A DNA stretch of 64,000 bases from Prosapia bicincta (Eukaryota > Arthropoda > Insecta > Hemiptera > Cercopidae), in NCBI GenBank assembly GCA_036971475.1, contig JBAIZL010000008.1, positions 3,508,501 to 3,572,500 of the forward strand, given 5' to 3'. Made by a program: the position numbers and the translations under genes. Positions 12,867 through 24,149 of the stretch are shown piece after piece; position 1 is the stretch's first letter, and each line of letters opens with the position of its first letter. The notes under the pieces were generated by a model. It saw nothing but the letters and a program-made list of their open reading frames with translations. It was not told the DNA's origin and ran no database searches.

Positions 12867-13717
12867 GTCCAAGTTGACCTGATGTCAAAAATCGTCGTAT
12901 TCGTACCTTCTGCGCCCCGTCTTGAGGAAATAATGTCTTTAGGCGTAATCAACATGCTAGTACTGTATGAACTTGTTTACTTCCAAGCTTAATTGTTTTC
13001 TTTATTATTTATAATTCTTATAAATCAAATGAATATAAATAGAATATTGGAGTTTTATTATTTTATTTTTCTAAAACAAGACGTTTGGCTCGTTATATGA
13101 AATATATTCTTGTTTAAAAGACAGTAAGTTATACACTGTGTATAAACACTGATATTTCAACACGAAAATATAAATGACATTATTTGCAAGTAAAACACAT
13201 AGTACAGGAGTATGTTACATCTAAGTATAAATTAAATCATTAAGTTTTAATCATTCAATTAGCATATATAGTATTATATTTTTTTAATTAAAGAAATTAA
13301 ACTTTATAAATAGAATATAAGAAAAGTCAATTACAATATACGTGATTCTTTGTTGATAAAGTATGTGGCAATTCCTAATCCAGAGGTATCCGACAGAGGG
13401 TGGTGGAGTGGTGCCTTAGCCTATATTAATTTACCCGATGACGCCGTATTCGAAACCCTTTAAAAAATCTGGTACCTCCCAAACGCCTTAGGTCTTGTCA
13501 CTGCCCCCCAAACGCCTCAGGTCTTGCCACTGCCTCCCAAACGCCTCAGGTCTTGTTATTACTGTATTCAACAGATACTGATTCTGTACCTCCCTTATCC
13601 AAACGCCTCAAGTCCGATACCTCCCTGGTCAGTGACTCAACCCTGTACCTCCCTTATCCAAATGCCTCAAGTCTTATCATTATCCGTACTCTGCAAATTA
13701 ATTATTGGTTTTACATA

Positions 13718-13941
13718 GGCTAATGACGGATCACAGACAATTAATTCATGCTCTAAACGTTTTACATTTCTTTCTTTTCCAAGAGCTCGTTTTTATTACC
13801 AATATACAACGTGAATTTACAATTTTAAAATTCATAACATTACAAAAAAAACATAATAAAAAAATCAACAATACCGAACTTTTAATAAATAATCTTATTT
13901 ACAAGTCATTTTAGTTAATTGTCTGTGATCTGTCATTAGTC
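13718..13941. mobile_element. 224-bp MITE with 27-bp TIRs (left arm)
   Basis: Ends are near-perfect inverted repeats: GGCTAATGACGGATCACAGA at the left and its complement, beginning TTAATTGTCTGTGATC, at the right (13,915-13,941). TA flanks both ends, consistent with a Tc1/mariner-type target duplication. The AT-rich interior has no credible coding frame. Confidence 0.6.
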
Positions 13942-14699
13942 TATATAACAGCATTTACAAAATCAAAGTCGTTTATCAGATTTACTGTCGCTTCGTTTCT
14001 AGATTATTTTTGTCAATAAATGCGTAGATGCTGACTTGTTTCGTAAATTACTTTTGTCGTGATTGTTACTTTTGCCTTTGGCAGAGAAAACGAATTGAAA
14101 TATCTCAAACTGTTCTAGTTTCAGTAGAGAAAACGAAACTGAAATTGCTCAAACTGTTTATTCTAGTTTTACTATATAATTAGGAATTTCCTACTTCAAC
14201 ACAATAGCAGTTGATTGTTGGTTCAGTTGTTTGCTAGACTTTCTTAGAGGTAAGTCAAGGTTTTGTTATTGTCAATATTTTAACCAATAACCACAAAATA
14301 ACTTTATTTATTCACTTCTTGAGCTACTGTAGCCTATGTTATAATATCTTAAATTATAAACCCAAAAACAGAGGATATCAACCTTAATTCTAGACATGTT
14401 CGTGTTATTCTTCTTATGCAAAATACTATACAAAGTAAGTTTAAAAACATGTAAAGAATCCCTTTGTCGTAATTCTTAACTATGTATTTACACATTAATT
14501 TCTACTACAATTAATTTTAATACGTTAATTACTACCGCATCTACTCTATGACTTTATTCCCATACAAACACTCAAATGCTTTTTGAGTTAAGTGATAAAG
14601 TTTTCGATTACCTATTGAACTCTTTCAAATCCTTCTATTAGTTCATACCATCGTTACATATAACTTGTTTAAATTTTCAACCGTTAATAAAATACTTAA

Positions 14700-15065
14700 T
14701 AAGTTAAATACACATTATTACAAGTAATATAAACAAACATGTTTAAAACCAATTCCCACTTAGGTCAACAAAGAAATATTTTATGTTAATTAATTTTTTT
14801 TTTTTTTATTAAATAATCACAATTAATATTAATAAAGTAACATAACCAATGTGTTAAAACATCTGTTCTACAACATGGCCTACAATTTAAATCAGCTGTT
14901 TTATGAAATTATATGTTATCATTTGTTTTAGGTCAAGTGGGAAGAAAAAACTATATTAAATACCTTGCCCCTTTTGTGAAACATTTTTCTAAAATATAAA
15001 TCTAAAATATTTGAGAAACTGTATTACCATGAAGTGCTATCTACTACAAGTTTAAAAATGTTGAA
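14700..15065 (+). repeat. R1-like dispersed repeat in palindrome, copy a
   Basis: Diverged subfamily with AAAACATCTGTTCTACAACA and AATCAGCTGTTTTATGAAAT, continuing through the shared GGGAAGAAAAAACTATATT and TTGCCCCTTTTGTGAAACAT blocks. Mirrored at about 27,430-27,795. Confidence 0.7.
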
Positions 15066-15224
15066 TAAATGAATTTACTATGGTGCTTTTAATAATTCTA
15101 CTTATTTGTTTTCATATTTTGCGATTACATTTTTATAAATATTGTATATTTAATATTTAATATTTTTGTTCTCAGTTTATTAGTGTATTATAAATTGTTA
15201 AATTGGCTTTCATGTTAAATAAAG

Positions 15225-15530
15225 AGTCAAATACACAATATTACAAGTAATATAAACAAACATGCTTAAAAACAAATTTCCACTTTGATCAACAAAGAAA
15301 TATTGTATGTTAATTAATTTTTTATTGAATAATTACAATTAATATTAATAAAGTAACATAACCATTGTGTTAAAACACCTGTTCTACAACATGGCCTACA
15401 ATTTAAATCAGCTGTTTTATGAAATTATATGTTATCACTTGTTTTAGGTCAAGTGGAAAGAAAAAACTATATTAAATACCTTGCCCATTTTGTGAAACAT
15501 TTTTCTAAAATATAAATCTAAAATATTCAC
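15225..15530 (+). repeat. R1-like dispersed repeat in palindrome, copy b
   Basis: Second copy, about 500 bp after copy a and very similar to it, suggesting a local duplication. A third partial copy lies at 18,003-18,345. Mirrors are at about 26,965-27,270 and 24,150-24,490. Confidence 0.7.
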
Positions 15531-17050
15531 AACATTCCGACTCTCATGACATTCCTGTTAAACATTAATCTTATATTAAAGTTAAAATAATATATACTCC
15601 AAACATGATGTAAAATCTTAACCTATTTAAAAGTAATTTCTGTGATATCAACACAGTTGATGAAGTGTTATAAGGAATTGAAAGAAAATAATGTAAAGCA
15701 TATAAAAACTTAAAGAGAGTTCAAACTATTAAATGATGGTACAGTCAGATCCAGAAGATTTACTGATGAATCGAATTTGTAGTTATTACAGGGTATAAAC
15801 GAAAATTTACGAAATTATTACCAACTGAAAAATATATTATGTGTTACATGTTCATATTCTTAGTGTATAAAAGAAATATTTTATATTGATTGTTGTTTAT
15901 AAAGAAAATTAGTATTAAATAATTCTTATGGCCTTTTCGAACAATTTGCATGGAATAATGTTTTTTCAATTATGTGATAAAAAAGGTTTTGACAATTTAA
16001 GAGTATTTCTTAGCTAGTAGCAATTTATCAAGCAATAATTATAAACTATTAATAAAATAATACTTTGTATTTACAAAGTATTTTCATTTACATTAATTTT
16101 GTCAGTTTAAATTCTAAAGTTAACAGGTTTTCATTGAAAAATATATAGTCTACATAGGTTAAACACAATATTAGCAATTTCTAATGTTGCATATTGACAT
16201 TATAAAATAAATCTGTAACAAATGTTTAAATTTATATAAAATATATTTATAAGCTGCATTAATTAGTTGCTATTTGTTGTTTCATGCTACGTCAATGGAA
16301 GGGTTGGTGATCTATACGGAGGTAACCATTCCTTAACCAAATTGACCTGATGATGTCAAAAATAGTCGTACCTTGTGTGTCCTGTCTTGAGGAAATACTC
16401 AACCCGATACGGACTTGCTACCCATTTCCTACCCTTATTCGAACCGTGGATGGCAAAGATCTTGCTCGGCTATTTACGTAGTCCTGCCTTTATACTAAAA
16501 ATTAAAATATGAAAAGAAAGGATAGTGTTAAATGAGTTTTCAGTCCCATTTAGTAAAAAGCTTGGGGCAGTGTTCATGAGGAAGCATAGTGAATTCTGAT
16601 TTTAGTGCATCTTATTGATACAATTAATTACATCGAGTATATGGCTAAATTACACAACTGTCTTCTATCTCTGTGCCTGCAGCTAACCGGAAATCAGTAA
16701 CTTTATTAAGTGTCATAAAAAAATAACCTGGGTAAAGTAATGCATAACTGTTTGTTATATAATGTAAATAGTTGACTAATTTTTAAAAGGTTTCAAAATA
16801 TTGCTTATTTTATGTTATTGGTCTAATGCATCAATTAACACAATAGGGTGATTTGTTTACTGTGTCTAGGAGCGTCCAGATTAGGAACAAAATTTAATGT
16901 TGAACCTGAAAGTGCTTGCGTGTGTTTTGATCATAACCTTTGCTAACAATAGAAAACTGTCTACAATTTAGAAGTACAGGCGTTGAAGGCTGAGGGAAAG
17001 TTTTAAATACTTAACTATTGCCTTGAAGGTATAGTCTACATTTAGTAAAC

Positions 17051-17104
17051 ATGTTTGTCACATACTACTGTTTTGCTAATAGTAGTGCTACGACTGTCTC
17101 ACAG
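17051..17104 (+). other. Exon-like segment with GTAAGT donor (left arm)
   Basis: ATG at 17,051 opens 18 codons (MFVTYYCFANSSATTVSQ) ending exactly at CACAG before a consensus GTAAGT donor at 17,105, phase 0. Another consensus donor (TTAGAG before GTAAGTC, at 14,250) lies upstream. Several donors in one direction suggest an intron-bearing transcript running toward the palindrome centre. Coding status is uncertain. Confidence 0.2.
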
Positions 17105-18002
17105 GTAAGTTCTAATTTAGTATTTCATTTGAAAAAAAATGTTTGTCTAAACTATGGCATAATATTTAAAGCTAAGTAAAACCAATTTTATTTTGTTATA
17201 TACCACAAGACATGTGTTTACAAAATATTTTAAGTTTAGTTTATAACGATGACCTTGGAAGATTAAATGGTCTTTCTCTTCAATTTAGATTGTCACACAA
17301 GACGACAGTATTATATTTTCTATAATCAAATATAAATATTTTTAGAATTATTCTTTTAGAAAGATTTTATGCCGCTTATGTTAACTTTGTGCTTAGTTTA
17401 GATCACCTATATTTTAAATCACTGCAACCTATATGTACAGTGCTTTTCAGAGATGAATCTAGACATGCTTAATGCATGTTTTGTCTAAGTAACAGTTTTG
17501 GCAAGTTGATATTTTACTCGTATTTTAATCGTATAGATTATTCTCTAACAAAGGGCCCATACCTTATTTATAATCATGTTCTATTCTTCTTATGCATATA
17601 GATACGATTCTGTTCCGAAATATATAATTTGACATTTTAAAATAACATTAAATAAGTCGTACATATCATCCTGTAACAGATCTTATGGATGCCTAAACGG
17701 CTGAACAGAAGTTAAATTTAAAGAGGTTTTTTAACCTAGGATGGTTCTTGTGAGGTTTGGTATAGGTCTAGGGGCGTTCATAAACCGATGTATCTTATGA
17801 ATGCCTAAGCCGATGTTAATTTGGACGGTTTACATTAACCATAAACAATGCACCAATCATTGACAAACATACTTGATAGTCACACGAATAACTATACGTT
17901 GAGATAAACTTTGTATGTTAACCACTTAATGAAATGAAACATTGTCTATCCTATTGCAGTAAATGAAATGAATTATTTAAGTGTTTGATTTTCTTATTGT
18001 TT

Positions 18003-18345
18003 TAGGTCAAGTGGAAAGAAAAAACTATATTAAATACCTTGCCCCTTTTGTGAAACATTTTTCTAAAATATAAATCTAAAATATTTGAGAAACTGTATTA
18101 CCATGAAGTGCTATCTACTACAAGTTTAAAAATGTTGATAAATGAATTTACTATGGTGCTTTTAATAATTCTACTTATTTGTTTTCATATTTTGCGATTA
18201 CATTTTTATAAATATTGTATATTTAATATTTTATATTTTTTGTTCTCAGTTTATTAGTGTATTATAAATTGTTAAATTGGCTTTCATGTTAAATAAAGAG
18301 TCAAATACACAATATTACAAGTAATATAAACAAACATGCATCTTA
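18003..18345 (+). repeat. R1-like dispersed repeat, 3' part
   Basis: Nearly identical to 14,928-15,262 apart from small indels, starting at GGTCAAGTGGAAAGAAAAAA. It lacks the E-box half. Confidence 0.7.
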
Positions 18346-18671
18346 ATAGAAAAAACTGCACTTTTATAATTTAATTCTATAAACTTCTCTAATTAAAAAC
18401 AATATTATTTTCTGTGTAATTTAAGTGAATAGAAAACAATTGTATTTTTTGACTGACATGTATTTTTATTGAAATAATTAGTCTTTTAAAAATGGAAAGA
18501 AGCTAAATTACAAATAATATTGTGAATTTGATTCACGTAGTGGGTAAAATAAATATTATGTATTGTAATAATACATAAATCGTTTGTAATAGACTTTTCT
18601 AGTATTGTATTTTTAAAGTTCAAGCATTGTACTATTGCATTGTAATAAAAGGAATATTCATTTTAAAGGAA

Positions 18672-19177
18672 ATGGAGGAATCGTTTTCAAATGCCAAGTT
18701 GGACAAAACACAGTGTAAGTATATTTTTAACAGGTACATACATGCATACTTACATACATACATAAATACATACATATATACATAAGTACTTGATTTTCTG
18801 TCTGAGTTCCGAACGATAATTGTTCATATTAGCATTTTTCATTATTATAATTTTCATTAATGTTATTTCATTGCGTTAATACCGTTTCAAAGTTAATTAA
18901 CAAAAGAGTACCTATGTTCTTCATCTAAGCATTGTTTCTTCACTTCTAAGCATTGTTATCTTTATTTTTATTGATATCTAAATTTTTACTGTGTGTAAAA
19001 TGACAAGTTTAATAGAATTTAAATGATAAGAGTAAAATTCTTGAGAATTCATCTATGTGTGACTAAAATTCACCAGATATCTTGAATTTTGAAACAGACA
19101 AGTCAATTGTTCCATTAACAAGTGAAAATGCTTTAAAAGAAGCTCTCACAGATATCATTCAAAATTTGTTGCACTAA
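18672..19177 (+). CDS. Candidate two-exon mini-gene, 40 codons (left arm)
   Basis: Seen: ATG at 18,672 in good context (GGAAATGG) opens a 43-nt segment encoding MEESFSNAKLDKTQ that ends T at a consensus GTAAGT donor (18,715). After 383 bp, an acceptor ending GAAACAG at 19,097 leads into AC-AAG..., completing a TAC codon and reading KSIVPLTSENALKEALTDII, then QNLLH and TAA at 19,175-19,177. Exon sizes are 43 and 80 nt, intron phase 1. I recognise no family. The tail could form one amphipathic helix. The exon-1 unit occurs three times in this arm with mainly silent changes and an unchanged length. It may be a short captured gene, part of a longer mobile-element gene, or coincidence. Confidence 0.3.
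18740..18785 (+). repeat. (CATA)n microsatellite in palindrome arm
   Basis: ACATACATGCATACTTACAT-type tetranucleotide run in the intron of the mini-gene candidate. Related runs are at 19,676-19,702 and 19,818-19,874, all mirrored in the right arm. Confidence 0.85.
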
Positions 19178-19578
19178 TCTTTAAAAACAGAGAAACATAA
19201 GTATTTAGAATAGATAGGAGTTATAAATATTTGATTTTGCTACAAAAGAAACAATTTTGTACATTTGTCTACAAAAACTTGTTGACATAAATGCAACAAT
19301 GGTTGCCGTATTTAAAGACAATGCTATTTTTGCTTTGTAGATCTCATTAGGAACGATCGATTAAACGGGCATTTCTACTATCCTGAGCAACTATCTTCAA
19401 TTATCTTTATACACGAATACTTCACATAGTGGGTAATAGAATTGTTTGTATCATTTCTTTAATTTATAATAAATATTATGTATTGTAATAATACATAAAT
19501 CGTTTTTAATAGACTTTTCTAGTATTGTATTTTTAAAAAAATCAATCATTGTACTAATGCATTGAAATAGAAGGAATA

Positions 19579-19609
<31 letters not shown>

Positions 19610-19612
19610 GAA

Positions 19613-19655
19613 ATGGAGGAATCTTTTTCAAATGCCAAATTGGACAAAACACAGT
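19613..19655 (+). other. Second copy of the MEESFSN exon-like unit (left arm)
   Basis: 43 nt from ATG to a GTAAGT donor at 19,656, encoding the same 14 residues as copy 1 with silent TCG/TCT and AAG/AAA differences. It is preceded by a 21-nt T run and followed at once by the third copy, so it has no private downstream acceptor. Confidence 0.3.
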
Positions 19656-19755
19656 GTAAGTATATTTTTTAACAGGTACATACATGCATACATACATACA
19701 TATTTAATCACTATACTAATGCATTGTAATAGAAGATATATTCTGTTTTAATGAA

Positions 19756-19930
19756 ATGGAGGAATCGTTTTCAAATACCAAATTGGACAAAACACAGTGT
19801 AAGTATATTTTTAACAGGTACATACATGCATACATACATACATACATATATACATACATATATACATAAGTACATAAAAATATTTTTCGATGTTTCGATT
19901 GCAGATTTAAAAGTATTCTTATCTGTGTAA
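19756..19930 (+). CDS. Candidate two-exon mini-gene, 22 codons (left arm, third copy)
   Basis: Third copy of the same first exon (ATG at 19,756, MEESFSNTKLDKTQ, exon end 19,798, GTAAGT donor at 19,799). An acceptor with a good tract, TTTCGATTGCAG, ends at 19,904 and leads into AT-TTA-AAA, completing TAT, then LKVFLSV and a stop at 19,928-19,930. Again phase 1 and again a tyrosine codon at the junction. Very short and unrecognised. The intron contains (CATA)n. Confidence 0.25.
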
Positions 19931-21230
19931 GCTTTCTTGACAATAGTTAACATTAGAAATAACCTAGGCTTTCTAGGCAGTATAATATAGAAAATATTTC
20001 AACTGAAAATGTCTAATAATGAAGTACAACTGCTGTATTCCTGAATAATAGGAAAATTAAGCCTATTATTAATTTCTAAGACAACTGTTGAGGATATTAT
20101 TATAAAGTATTGAGAAAAGGGTTGAGGAAGGGGTTAAGAAATGATCAATGACCCTGGATAATGTCCACCTGAGACAATTCCGAGCTCTGTACAAACTATC
20201 ACGTGACATGATTTTGTCAAGAAAGAAGACTCACAATACGCCCATGATTTTGTTAAGAACGGATTTAGGGAAAAGGGTTAAGGAAAGGTATTTAATATAA
20301 CTTTTGAAAGAAGTATTTAAATCATTTTAAATATTTAGTGTTGTAAATATATGTACAAATTATTATTATTATTTTTAATTCACCTACTAATCATTAAGCG
20401 TTATCAAAGACATACTATCATTATTGCTATCAAGTTAACAAATAGTCATTGCCACAGGTAGCTTCAGTAATCCAATATTTTTGTGTATTATTACAATACA
20501 TAATATTTATTTTTAATTAAAGAAATTAATACAAACAATTCTGTTACACACTACGTAAAACTAGTTTATAACAATATTATTTTTAATTAAAATTCATTAC
20601 ATTTTTTAAATACTATTGTTTTCAATGAAAGAAATTATATATTATTAAATTGTTTTGCTCTTCAAACTTTGTATAAGTAATATCAAAACGAAAATTACAT
20701 AATTACATTTAAAAAGTACAGTTTTTTTTCAAAAGACTATGCAAATCATTTAATTAATAAATATTTTCATGTTAAAGTACCAAAGTATTTATAAACTGTA
20801 TGATTTGCATATGCAATATCAAAATACTATATTTGTAAAAATACTAATAATTCAATTCTACTATAGTTGATGAATAAAAATACTCACTGTATTAGTGTTC
20901 AGAAAAAGATCATCTACGTTCTTCGAAGAAATTCAACCATTTCTCTTCACTCTTAGTTCCAATTCAACTGTTCGTTCAAAATTGTCTACTTGTTTATTAG
21001 CAATTTCTCAAAATTTCCAAAGTTGTTTTTCAAGGTTGAGATGAGTCACTTGAGTCCTTGGAAAAAAGCCTTCAGGCGGGCATTAGCTTACGTCATTAAC
21101 CCTTTTATTTAATCCTTTCGTTTAACTCTTTCATTTAACCCTTTCAACCCTTTCATTTAACTCTTTTCCTTAACCCTTTCACCCCTTTTCCGCTTAACCC
21201 CTTCAACTCTAATCTGGTGCCGTCGTTTCT

Positions 21231-21263
21231 TATCTGGACGGCTCAGGTAAAACGATTTTTTTC
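21231..21263. other. Asymmetric 33-bp palindrome centre
   Basis: The spacer contains GGCTCAGGTAAAACG and a run of seven T. This is the natural continuation of the right arm's end module: the outer copy at 12,109-12,130 reads GAAAAAAATCTTTTTACCTG on the opposite strand. The spacer therefore belongs to one arm and is missing from the other, so the junction is asymmetric rather than a random linker. Confidence 0.7.
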
Positions 21264-21439
21264 AGAAACGACGGCACCAGATTAGAGTTGAAGGGGTTAA
21301 GCGGAAAAGGGGTGAAAGGGTTAAGGAAAAGGGTTAAATGAAAGGGTTGAAAGGGTTAAATGAAAGAGTTAAACGAAAGGATTAAATAAAAGGGTTAATG
21401 ACGTAAGCTAATGCCCGCCTGAAGGCTTTTTTCCAAGGA

Positions 21440-21612
21440 CTCAAGTGACTCATCTCAACCTTGAAAAACAACTTTGGAAATTTTGAGAAATTGCTAATAA
21501 ACAAGTAGACAATTTTGAACGAACAGTTGAATTGGAACTAAGAGTGAAGAGAAATGGTTGAATTTCTTCGAAGAACGTAGATGATCTTTTTCTGAACACT
21601 AATACAGTGAGT
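21440..21612 (+). pseudogene. Possible decayed coding remnant beside the centre
   Basis: In the right arm, 21,500-21,610 contains a frame reading DNFERTVELELRVKRNG, a stop, then ISSKNVDDLFLNTNT up to a GTGAGT-like donor at about 21,607. It is charged and protein-like but interrupted, and I recognise no family. The same sequence is mirrored at 20,882-20,994 on the minus strand. It may be a mobile-element gene fragment or chance. Confidence 0.15.
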
Positions 21613-22563
21613 ATTTTTATTCATCAACTATAGTAGAATTGAATTATTAGTATTTTTACAAATATAGTATTTTGATATTGCATATGCAAATCATACAGTT
21701 TATAAATACTTTGGTACTTTAACATGAAAATATTTATTAATTAAATGATTTGCATAGTCTTTTGAAAAAAAACTGTACTTTTTAAATGTAATTATGTAAT
21801 TTTCGTTTTGATATTACTTATACAAAGTTTGAAGAGCAAAACAATTTAATAATATATAATTTCTTTCATTGAAAACAATAGTATTTAAAAAATGTAATGA
21901 ATTTTAATTAAAAATAATATTGTTATAAACTAGTTTTACGTAGTGTGTAACAGAATTGTTTGTATTAATTTCTTTAATTAAAAATAAATATTATGTATTG
22001 TAATAATACACAAAAATATTGGATTACTGAAGCTACCTGTGGCAATGACTATTTGTTAACTTGATAGCAATAATGATAGTATGTCTTTGATAACGCTTAA
22101 TGATTAGTAGGTGAATTAAAAATAATAATAATAATTTGTACATATATTTACAACACTAAATATTTAAAATGATTTAAATACTTCTTTCAAAAGTTATATT
22201 AAATACCTTTCCTTAACCCTTTTCCCTAAATCCGTTCTTAACAAAATCATGGGCGTATTGTGAGTCTTCTTTCTTGACAAAATCATGTCACGTGATAGTT
22301 TGTACAGAGCTCGGAATTGTCTCAGGTGGACATTATCCAGGGTCATTGATCATTTCTTAACCCCTTCCTCAACCCTTTTCTCAATACTTTATAATAATAT
22401 CCTCAACAGTTGTCTTAGAAATTAATAATAGGCTTAATTTTCCTATTATTCAGGAATACAGCAGTTGTACTTCATTATTAGACATTTTCAGTTGAAATAT
22501 TTTCTATATTATACTGCCTAGAAAGCCTAGGTTATTTCTAATGTTAACTATTGTCAAGAAAGC

Positions 22564-22738
22564 TTACACAGATAAGAATACTTTTAAATCTGCAATCGAA
22601 ACATCGAAAAATATTTTTATGTACTTATGTATATATGTATGTATATATGTATGTATGTATGTATGCATGTATGTACCTGTTAAAAATATACTTACACTGT
22701 GTTTTGTCCAATTTGGTATTTGAAAACGATTCCTCCAT
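22564..22738 (-). CDS. Candidate two-exon mini-gene, third copy mirrored (right arm)
   Basis: Mirror of 19,756-19,930: exon 1 at 22,738-22,696, exon 2 at 22,589-22,564. The second-copy exon-like unit is mirrored at 22,881-22,839. Same caveats as the left arm. Confidence 0.22.
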
Positions 22739-22884
22739 TTCATTAAAACAGAATATATCTTCTATTACAATGCATTAGTATAGTGATTAAATATGTATGT
22801 ATGTATGCATGTATGTACCTGTTAAAAAATATACTTACACTGTGTTTTGTCCAATTTGGCATTTGAAAAAGATTCCTCCATTTC

Positions 22885-22915
<31 letters not shown>

Positions 22916-23316
22916 TATTCCTTCTATTTCAATGCATTAGTACAATGATTGATTTTTTTAAAAATACAATACTAGAAAAGTCTATTAAAAACGATTTATG
23001 TATTATTACAATACATAATATTTATTATAAATTAAAGAAATGATACAAACAATTCTATTACCCACTATGTGAAGTATTCGTGTATAAAGATAATTGAAGA
23101 TAGTTGCTCAGGATAGTAGAAATGCCCGTTTAATCGATCGTTCCTAATGAGATCTACAAAGCAAAAATAGCATTGTCTTTAAATACGGCAACCATTGTTG
23201 CATTTATGTCAACAAGTTTTTGTAGACAAATGTACAAAATTGTTTCTTTTGTAGCAAAATCAAATATTTATAACTCCTATCTATTCTAAATACTTATGTT
23301 TCTCTGTTTTTAAAGA

Positions 23317-23822
23317 TTAGTGCAACAAATTTTGAATGATATCTGTGAGAGCTTCTTTTAAAGCATTTTCACTTGTTAATGGAACAATTGACTTGTCTGT
23401 TTCAAAATTCAAGATATCTGGTGAATTTTAGTCACACATAGATGAATTCTCAAGAATTTTACTCTTATCATTTAAATTCTATTAAACTTGTCATTTTACA
23501 CACAGTAAAAATTTAGATATCAATAAAAATAAAGATAACAATGCTTAGAAGTGAAGAAACAATGCTTAGATGAAGAACATAGGTACTCTTTTGTTAATTA
23601 ACTTTGAAACGGTATTAACGCAATGAAATAACATTAATGAAAATTATAATAATGAAAAATGCTAATATGAACAATTATCGTTCGGAACTCAGACAGAAAA
23701 TCAAGTACTTATGTATATATGTATGTATTTATGTATGTATGTAAGTATGCATGTATGTACCTGTTAAAAATATACTTACACTGTGTTTTGTCCAACTTGG
23801 CATTTGAAAACGATTCCTCCAT
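23317..23822 (-). CDS. Candidate two-exon mini-gene, mirror copy (right arm)
   Basis: Mirror of the 18,672-19,177 unit: exon 1 at 23,822-23,780 and exon 2 at 23,396-23,317, both on the minus strand. The exons checked are identical to the left arm, while a difference lies only 23 bp upstream of the ATG (C23,845 against A18,649). Transcription of both copies would be convergent on the palindrome centre. Confidence 0.28.
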
Positions 23823-24149
23823 TTCCTTTAAAATGAATATTCCTCTTATTACAATGCAATAGTACAATGCTTGAACTTTAAAAATACAATACTAGAAAAG
23901 TCTATTACAAACGATTTATGTATTATTACAATACATAATATTTATTTTACCCACTACGTGAATCAAATTCACAATATTATTTGTAATTTAGCTTCTTTCC
24001 ATTTTTAAAAGACTAATTATTTCAATAAAAATACATGTCAGTCAAAAAATACAATTGTTTTCTATTCACTTAAATTACACAGAAAATAATATTGTTTTTA
24101 ATTAGAGAAGTTTATAGAATTAAATTATAAAAGTGCAGTTTTTTCTATT

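Larger units (their letters stand above)
11974..21230 (+). repeat. Left arm of giant palindrome
   Basis: In order from the outer end: end module (11,985-12,130), tRNA-like segment on the minus strand (12,127-12,200), AAAGGGTTA array (12,281-12,866), a conserved block beginning TTGACCTGATG (12,875) that recurs at 16,344, a small triplicated AACGCCTCAGGTCTTG motif (13,480-13,560), a 224-bp MITE (13,718-13,941), two copies of the CAGCTG dispersed repeat (14,700-15,530), a partial third copy (18,003-18,345), exon-like units (17,051-19,930), and the second end-module copy (about 21,040-21,230) adjoining the centre. Confidence 0.88.

Noticed and set aside
12235..12888. Gly-Leu-Lys and Asn-Pro-Phe repeat proteins (and mirrors at 29,612-30,250)
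   Set aside because: They are translations of the AAAGGGTTA-type array.
19716..19953. Frames rich in YVCMY (and mirrors at 22,541-22,778)
   Set aside because: They are translations of the (CATA)n microsatellite.
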